Below, piece after piece: positions 59,569 to 64,000 of a stretch of 64,000 nt of DNA. Numbering within the stretch: the stretch's first letter is position 1; each line of letters opens with the position of its first letter. Under the pieces are notes generated by a model. That model did no database searches and was not told the DNA's origin. It saw only the letters and a list, made by a program, of their open reading frames with translations. The stretch comes from Amycolatopsis rubida (GTDB taxonomy: Bacteria > Actinomycetota > Actinomycetes > Mycobacteriales > Pseudonocardiaceae): NCBI RefSeq assembly GCF_900115345.1, contig NZ_FOWC01000008.1:186001-250000 (forward strand). The letters run 5' to 3'. Made by a program: the position numbers and the translations under genes.

Positions 59569-62197
59569 GGTCGGAGCACTTCCGCGCGTCCGGATCCTTC
59601 GCGCCGCCGGGCGACCACCGCACGTTCGCGAACGACGCGGAGAACGGGCCGTCGGTGTAGACGAGGAACGGCGTGTCGATGCTTTCGAAGTCCAGCCCGC
59701 TCGCGAAGCAGGACAACGGGATCTTGACCGTCGACTTCTGCCCGGCGGGCAGGTCGCCGAACAGCTTCGTCGCGTTGACCTCCGACGAGCACGGGTAGAC
59801 GCAGTGCAGGCTCACGACCGTCCGGTTCGCCGGCGGCGAATGCACGATCACGTCGAACTCGAGCGCGCCGTCGGCGTTGGGGTATCCGCGCAGGTCGTCA
59901 GTGCCGCCGGGGTGCTGCGAGTACAGCTGTGCCGCGCCGGTGCCGGTCCACGTCGCTTTCAGGCCGTCGCCCTGGACGTTGACGTCGGCCGGCGCCACGG
60001 TGATCTCCGGATGCGAAGCGGTGCCGTCCGGGCCGATTTCGGTGCCGCCCCAGTTCGACGCCGAGCCGATGAAGCTCTTGTACGGCGCGACGTCCGTGCG
60101 GTCGTAGATCGGCAGGTCCTCGGTGGCGGTACCGCCTCCGTCGGTCGCCCCGCAGCGGGCCGGGCCTTCGGCCTCGTCGAGTTCGCCGACGGTGGTCCGC
60201 TGGTTCGAGGTGAGCCCGTAGCCGAGCTTGAACAGCGGGTCGTAGCCGGGACTCCACGGGTTGAGCGGCGTCTGGCAGGCGCTCTTCGGCCACGAATAGG
60301 ACAGCTTGCCGCGGTATCCGCCGTGGTCCTTGCCGCGCACCAGCATGTCGGCGACGCCGCCGCCTTCGGTGCCGGGCAGCCAAGCGGCGACGAACGCGTC
60401 GGAACGGTTGAGTTCCTTGTTGACGTACAGCGGGCGGCCGCTGACGTACACCGTCACCACCGGAGTTCCCTTGCCGCTCACTTTGTCCAGCAGCGCAAGG
60501 TCTTCCGGATACAGCTTCGCGGCTTCGAGGCTCTTACGTTGCAGATCGCCGACGCCTTCGGCGTACGGAGTCTCGCCGACAACTGCGACGACGGCGTCGT
60601 AACCCTTCGGATCGGCGGTGCCAGTGGGGTCGAAGGTGACGTTGGCGAGATCCTCCTTGAGCCCGGCGAGGATCGAGGTCGCGCCGGGGAAGTCCGCGTT
60701 GGTGTTCCCGGTGCCCTGCCAGGTCAGCGTCCAGCCGCCGGTCTGGTTCGAGATGCTGTCCGCGCTCTTGCCGACCACGAGCACCTTCGCCTTGCGCGCC
60801 AGGGGAAGCACGTTGCCGTTGTTCTTCAGCAGGGTCTGCGACCTGCGCACCGCTTCGCGCGCGAGTGCCTTGGCCGTCAGCGCGTCCGGCGAACCGGCGT
60901 ACCAACGCTGCGAAGGTTTGCGCTCCTCGAACAGCCCGGCACGCATCTTGACCCGCAGGATCCGGGTGACCGCGTCGTCGATCCGGGACATCGGGATCTC
61001 GCCGCCGCGCACCTGCGCGACCGTGTTGGCGATGAAGGCTTTCCAGTCGTTGGGGACCATCACGACGTCGATGCCCGCGTTGATCGCGCGCGGGCAGCTG
61101 GAGTTGGTGCAGCCGGTCACCTGGCCGATGCCGTTCCAGTCCGACACGACCAGTCCGTCGAAGCCCATCTTGCCCTTGAGGATCTGGTCGAGGACCTTGT
61201 CGCTGCCGTGGATCTTGCCCTCGTTGATGCCGAGGTCCGGGTTGGTCCAGCTGTTGAACGACGCCATGACCGTCTGCGCGCCCGCGGCGAGCGCGCCGTA
61301 ATACCCCTGGCCGTGCAGGTTGATCAGGTCCGCTTCGGACGAGGCGTTGACGCCCTGGTCCTGGCCGTCGGTCGTGCCGCCGTCGCCGATGAAGTGCTTG
61401 GCGGTGCCGATCACGCCGTTCGGCCCGATGCGCAGCCGCGCGCCGGCTTGCAGACCGTTCATGGCCTCGTAGCCGTAGGCGCGGGTGATGCGCGGGTCCT
61501 CGGAGAAGCCTTCGTAGGTGCGGCCCCAGCGGTCGTCCTGCACGACGGCGAGAGTCGGCGCGAAGGCCCAGTCCTGGCCGGTCGCCCGGATCTGCCGTGC
61601 GGTGGAGTTCTCGACATCGCGCACCAGGCACGGGTCGTGCGCCGCGCCGAGCGCGATGTTCTGCGGGAACACAGTGGAGCCGTACACATTGTTGTTCCCG
61701 TGCACGGCATCTATGCCCCAAATCACCGGAATCTTTGTCCTCGTGGCCCTGGCCGCGTCCCAATAGGAATCCGCGAGCTTCAGCCAGTCCTGCTGGCCGG
61801 CGTGCTTGTTCCCGCCCGGCCACGAGCCGCCGCCGTTGAGCACCGACCCGATCGAGTACCGGGTCACCTCGGCCGGCGTGATCGCGGCGATCTCGGGCTG
61901 GGTCATCTGCCCGACTTTCTCCTCCAGCGACATGCCGGAGACGAGCTGTGTGATCCGCCGTTCGTCGGCCGGGTTCTTCGGCATCGCGCTGCGCACCTTC
62001 GGCCAGTCCGGCAGCGTGGGCAGCGAGTTTTCGACGCGGGCGCAACCGTTCCGGTCGAGCGCGGGACGGCCGATCTCCGGCTGGCGCGGGGGAGCGGCGG
62101 CCTGAGCGGCTTGGGCGGGGACGAGCCCGCCAAGCAGGACGAGCGCGGCGAGCGCGACCCGGTTCCGGGCGCGCGGGGAACGTGGAGGTCTGGCCAT
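59558..62197 (-). CDS. Secreted glycoside hydrolase family 3 beta-glucosidase (exo-1,3/1,4-glucanase type)
   Basis: An 879-residue secreted protein with a signal peptide (RNRVALAALVLLGGLVPAQA, cleavage near AQAA). The GH3 N-domain contains IPVIWGIDAVHGNNNV, DWAFAPTLAVVQDDRWGRTY, TAKHFIGDGGTTDGQDQG and the nucleophile Asp353 in GLVVSDWNGIGQ. The C-domain begins around KVLVVGKSADSISNQTGGWT with the acid/base loop near it. A C-terminal beta-rich domain (about 720-879) may bind carbohydrate. Closest in design to plant/bacterial ExoI-type glucan exohydrolases. It releases glucose from beta-glucans outside the cell. Confidence 0.9.
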   Translation of the reverse strand: MARPPRSPRARNRVALAALVLLGGLVPAQAAQAAAPPRQPEIGRPALDRNGCARVENSLPTLPDWPKVRSAMPKNPADERRITQLVSGMSLEEKVGQMTQPEIAAITPAEVTRYSIGSVLNGGGSWPGGNKHAGQQDWLKLADSYWDAARATRTKIPVIWGIDAVHGNNNVYGSTVFPQNIALGAAHDPCLVRDVENSTARQIRATGQDWAFAPTLAVVQDDRWGRTYEGFSEDPRITRAYGYEAMNGLQAGARLRIGPNGVIGTAKHFIGDGGTTDGQDQGVNASSEADLINLHGQGYYGALAAGAQTVMASFNSWTNPDLGINEGKIHGSDKVLDQILKGKMGFDGLVVSDWNGIGQVTGCTNSSCPRAINAGIDVVMVPNDWKAFIANTVAQVRGGEIPMSRIDDAVTRILRVKMRAGLFEERKPSQRWYAGSPDALTAKALAREAVRRSQTLLKNNGNVLPLARKAKVLVVGKSADSISNQTGGWTLTWQGTGNTNADFPGATSILAGLKEDLANVTFDPTGTADPKGYDAVVAVVGETPYAEGVGDLQRKSLEAAKLYPEDLALLDKVSGKGTPVVTVYVSGRPLYVNKELNRSDAFVAAWLPGTEGGGVADMLVRGKDHGGYRGKLSYSWPKSACQTPLNPWSPGYDPLFKLGYGLTSNQRTTVGELDEAEGPARCGATDGGGTATEDLPIYDRTDVAPYKSFIGSASNWGGTEIGPDGTASHPEITVAPADVNVQGDGLKATWTGTGAAQLYSQHPGGTDDLRGYPNADGALEFDVIVHSPPANRTVVSLHCVYPCSSEVNATKLFGDLPAGQKSTVKIPLSCFASGLDFESIDTPFLVYTDGPFSASFANVRWSPGGAKDPDARKCSDLTG

Positions 62198-62386
62198 CGA
62201 CAGTCCGTTCTGCGGAGGGCGGCCCGGAGCGGGCCCGGTGATCCTGACCGGGCAAACCGGACTCCGTCAATCCGCCGACCGCAGTGGTTCAGTCCATTAA
62301 CCGGACAAGAAACACGACATCCGACCGGTGCGGGGACGGGGATAGATTGATCTCCTACGCACTGAATTCACGGGAGGACAAAGCGG

Positions 62387-63130
62387 ATGCGCAAGGAAAA
62401 GCCAGACGTTCCGGCCGCTGACGGGACCGCGGACGCGTACTTGGCCGTGCCGGACGGCGGGCCGCATCCCGGGGTGCTGCTCTTCCCGGACGCGTTCGGG
62501 CTGCGGCCGCGGATCGAGGAGATGGCCGACCGCGTCGCCGAGCGGGGCTACGCCGTGCTGGCGCCGAACCTGCTCTACCGCGGCGGCCGGACGCCGCTGG
62601 TGGACTTCGCCGCGCTGGAGGACCCGGAGCGGCGCGGCGAGGTCTTCGGCAAGCTGATGCCGCTGATCGAGGCCCTGGACACCGAGGCGATGACCCGCGA
62701 CGCGGAGAAGTACCTCGACTGGTTCGCCGCGCAGGACGGCGTCGCCGAAGGCCCGGTCGTGATCACCGGCTACTGCATGGGCGGCACGAACGCGCTGCGC
62801 GTGATCGAGGCGTTCCCGGACCGGGTCAAGGCGATCGCGTCGTTCCACGGCGGACGTCTCGCGACCGACCAGCCGGACAGCCCGCACCTGCGGGTCGGCT
62901 CGATCACCGGCGAGGTGTACTTCGGGCACGCCGACCAGGACCCGTCGGCCACCGCCGAGCAGATCAGGACGCTGGAAGACGCCCTCGACGAGGCCGGGGT
63001 GACCTACCGGTCGGAGGTCTACGAGGGCGCGGGCCACGGTTACACCATGTCGGACACGGCCGCGTATCACGAGGAGGCCGAGAAGCGGCACTGGGAGAAC
63101 CTGTTCGCGCTCCTGGAGCGGGTGCGCTGA
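62387..63130 (+). CDS. Dienelactone-hydrolase-family protein
   Basis: A 247-residue alpha/beta hydrolase with the dienelactone-hydrolase Cys nucleophile: Cys130 in VITGYCMGGTNAL, acid in FGHADQDPSATA (Asp183/Asp185), and His217 in YEGAGHGYTM. PGVLLFPDAFGLRPRIEEMA is the oxyanion-side segment. Relatives open dienelactone in chloroaromatic degradation but many act on other esters. The ATG has GGGAGGA 7-8 nt upstream. Stands alone; divergent from the GH3 gene with 189 bp between. Confidence 0.88.
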   Translation: MRKEKPDVPAADGTADAYLAVPDGGPHPGVLLFPDAFGLRPRIEEMADRVAERGYAVLAPNLLYRGGRTPLVDFAALEDPERRGEVFGKLMPLIEALDTEAMTRDAEKYLDWFAAQDGVAEGPVVITGYCMGGTNALRVIEAFPDRVKAIASFHGGRLATDQPDSPHLRVGSITGEVYFGHADQDPSATAEQIRTLEDALDEAGVTYRSEVYEGAGHGYTMSDTAAYHEEAEKRHWENLFALLERVR

Positions 63131-63206
63131 CCTGCGAAAACCCGGGGGTCGGCACGCGGGACGCGCTCGCGGCCGGGCCCTGCGCGCGGAATCGGCGGCG
63201 GCCGTT

Positions 63207-63212
63207 TACGCT
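63207..63212 (+). promoter_or_regulatory. -10 box for a leaderless transcript
   Basis: TACGCT with a 6-nt spacer to the ATG at 63219; no ribosome-binding site. Confidence 0.5.
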
Positions 63213-63218
63213 GGCCGC

Positions 63219-63575
63219 ATGGCCGAAGGTGCGCTGTGCCGCGAACCGGTGGAGCTGACCGGGCGCGAGCGCTCGGTCCTGCGGAGCGTCGCGGTCCGTG
63301 GGACGGAGCCCGAGCTGTTCTGCGAGCTGGAGGCCGGGCACGGCCACGAGCACGCGACCCCGGTCGGCGGACGCGGCGAGGAGCCGCTGATGTGGCTGCG
63401 CTGGTGGCCCGGCCGCCGCGTGCTGGAGACCCGCGCGTGCTGCGGTGCGGAGTCCGACGACGGCGTTTTCTGCCGGGTGCCCGGCGGGCACGAGGGCAGC
63501 CACAGCTACGAGCTGGCCGAGCCCGGACAGGCCTGGCCGCTGGCCGGCGCTGGGCTGTTCGCCGGCCGCCGGTAA
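63219..63575 (+). CDS. Small Cys/His-rich hypothetical protein
   Basis: A 118-residue protein with two similar halves. FCELEAGHGHEH and, near the end, FCRVPGGHEGSHSYEL both follow the pattern F-C-x-x-x-x-G-H-x-x-x-H, so the protein may bind one or two zinc ions. A CC pair lies in RACCGAESDDG. No family recognised. Leaderless-type promoter; its stop codon forms part of the -10 box for phoU. Confidence 0.7.
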   Translation: MAEGALCREPVELTGRERSVLRSVAVRGTEPELFCELEAGHGHEHATPVGGRGEEPLMWLRWWPGRRVLETRACCGAESDDGVFCRVPGGHEGSHSYELAEPGQAWPLAGAGLFAGRR

Positions 63576-63578
63576 AGT
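63573..63578 (+). promoter_or_regulatory. -10 box upstream of phoU
   Basis: TAAAGT, overlapping the previous gene's TAA stop, 8 nt before the ATG at 63587. No ribosome-binding site. Confidence 0.45.
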
Positions 63579-63586
63579 CGCCCGAC

Positions 63587-64000
63587 ATGCGCGAAGGCTT
63601 CCAGGACGACCTGAAACAGCTCGACGGGCGTCTGGCGGCGATGGCCGAGGCGGCGGCGGAGGCGATGCGCCGGGCCACCCGGGCGCTGCTGACCATGGAC
63701 CTGCCGCTGGCCGAGCAGGTGCTCAGCGGCGACGCCGATCTCGACGACGAGCGCGCCACCTGCGAGGACGAGGCGTATTCGCTGCTCGCCCTGCAAGCCC
63801 CGGTGGCCGGCGACCTGCGCGCCGTGCTGGCCGCGGTGTACTGCGCGGAGAAGCTTGAGCGGATGGGCGACCTCGCCGCGCACATCGCGGGCACCGCGCG
63901 CCGCGGCCACCCGGAGCCGACCGTTCCCGCCGACCTCGAGCCGGTGTTCGCCGAACTCGGCGAGGTCACCTCGGCGATGGCGGAACGGCTCGCCGACCTC
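63587..64000 (+). CDS. phoU: PhoU phosphate-transport regulator, 3' end off the window
   Basis: The first 138 residues are visible. The sequence MREGFQDDLKQLDGRLAAMA and then AMRRATRALLTMDLPLAEQV, followed by ADLDDERATCEDEAYSLLAL and the metal-cluster stretch AEKLERMGDLAAHIA (E-x-x-x-D), is the first helical bundle of PhoU. PhoU restrains the Pst phosphate importer and the PhoR-PhoP signal when phosphate is plentiful. It may be translated from a leaderless message. Confidence 0.9.
   Translation, partial: MREGFQDDLKQLDGRLAAMAEAAAEAMRRATRALLTMDLPLAEQVLSGDADLDDERATCEDEAYSLLALQAPVAGDLRAVLAAVYCAEKLERMGDLAAHIAGTARRGHPEPTVPADLEPVFAELGEVTSAMAERLADL

Noticed and set aside
1..64000. CRISPR arrays, prophage modules, tRNA or rRNA genes
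   Set aside because: No regularly spaced repeats, no phage structural genes, and no tRNA or rRNA sequence was recognised by eye; a tRNAscan or Infernal run would settle this.

Overview
The window comes from a high-GC actinomycete, most likely a Pseudonocardiaceae member of the Amycolatopsis type. That placement is an inference from: GC-rich third codon positions; many GTG and TTG starts; leaderless -10 boxes placed 6-8 nt before start codons; F420-dependent enzymes including an apparent F420-dependent glucose-6-phosphate dehydrogenase; and a mycothiol-type DsbA-fold reductase. No rRNA, tRNA or CRISPR array was seen.

Layout. 1-4.8 kb: luciferase-like oxidoreductase (cut by the left edge), Sir2 deacetylase, small L7/L12-like membrane protein, secreted PLC-like protein with an inserted repeat region, and a nucleotidyltransferase. 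4.9-8.25 kb: an ATP-grasp ligase followed by a 681-residue protein with a papain-like Cys/His/Asn signature, a candidate undescribed two-gene system. 8.25-9.25 kb: a long inverted-repeat element and a decayed pqqA/pqqB pair. 9.5-12.3 kb: secreted GH2 enzyme. 12.9-18.06 kb: IclR regulator, benzoylformate-decarboxylase-like enzyme, aldehyde dehydrogenase and aromatic-acid transporter, a probable phenylglyoxylate/mandelate degradation operon. 18.06-24.4 kb (minus strand): a double-permease ABC transporter and an MgtC/MgtA magnesium pair, with a leader ORF before mgtA. 24.7-29.3 kb: ArsR regulator, DsbA-fold reductase, NUDIX hydrolase, alpha/beta hydrolase, XRE/TPR regulator and a small membrane protein.

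29.3-43.6 kb mixes decayed DNA with a second catabolic island. The decayed parts hold a broken hypothetical gene, a menD start fused to the end of ectC, a Tn3-family transposase remnant and an lsr2 remnant. The island (31.4-39.2 kb) has AraC and LysR regulators, a cyclase-family hydrolase, a Baeyer-Villiger monooxygenase, an Asp/Glu racemase-fold protein, an MHS transporter and a short-chain dehydrogenase.

43.65-56.8 kb is a dense, all-plus-strand catabolic operon. It encodes an alpha/beta hydrolase, cyclic amidohydrolase, F420-type luciferase-like enzyme, aldehyde dehydrogenase, ThDP enzyme, a complete NitT/TauT-type ABC importer, an N-carbamoylsarcosine-amidase-like hydrolase, a GntR regulator, FGD and a second GntR regulator. 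Two 17-bp near-identical sites precede it. The gene set suggests uptake and opening of an N-heterocycle or cyclic amide, with F420H2 regenerated by the operon's own FGD. After two decayed regulators the window ends with an ECF41-type sigma factor divergent from an azoreductase, a secreted GH3 enzyme, a dienelactone-hydrolase-family protein, a small Cys/His protein and the start of phoU.
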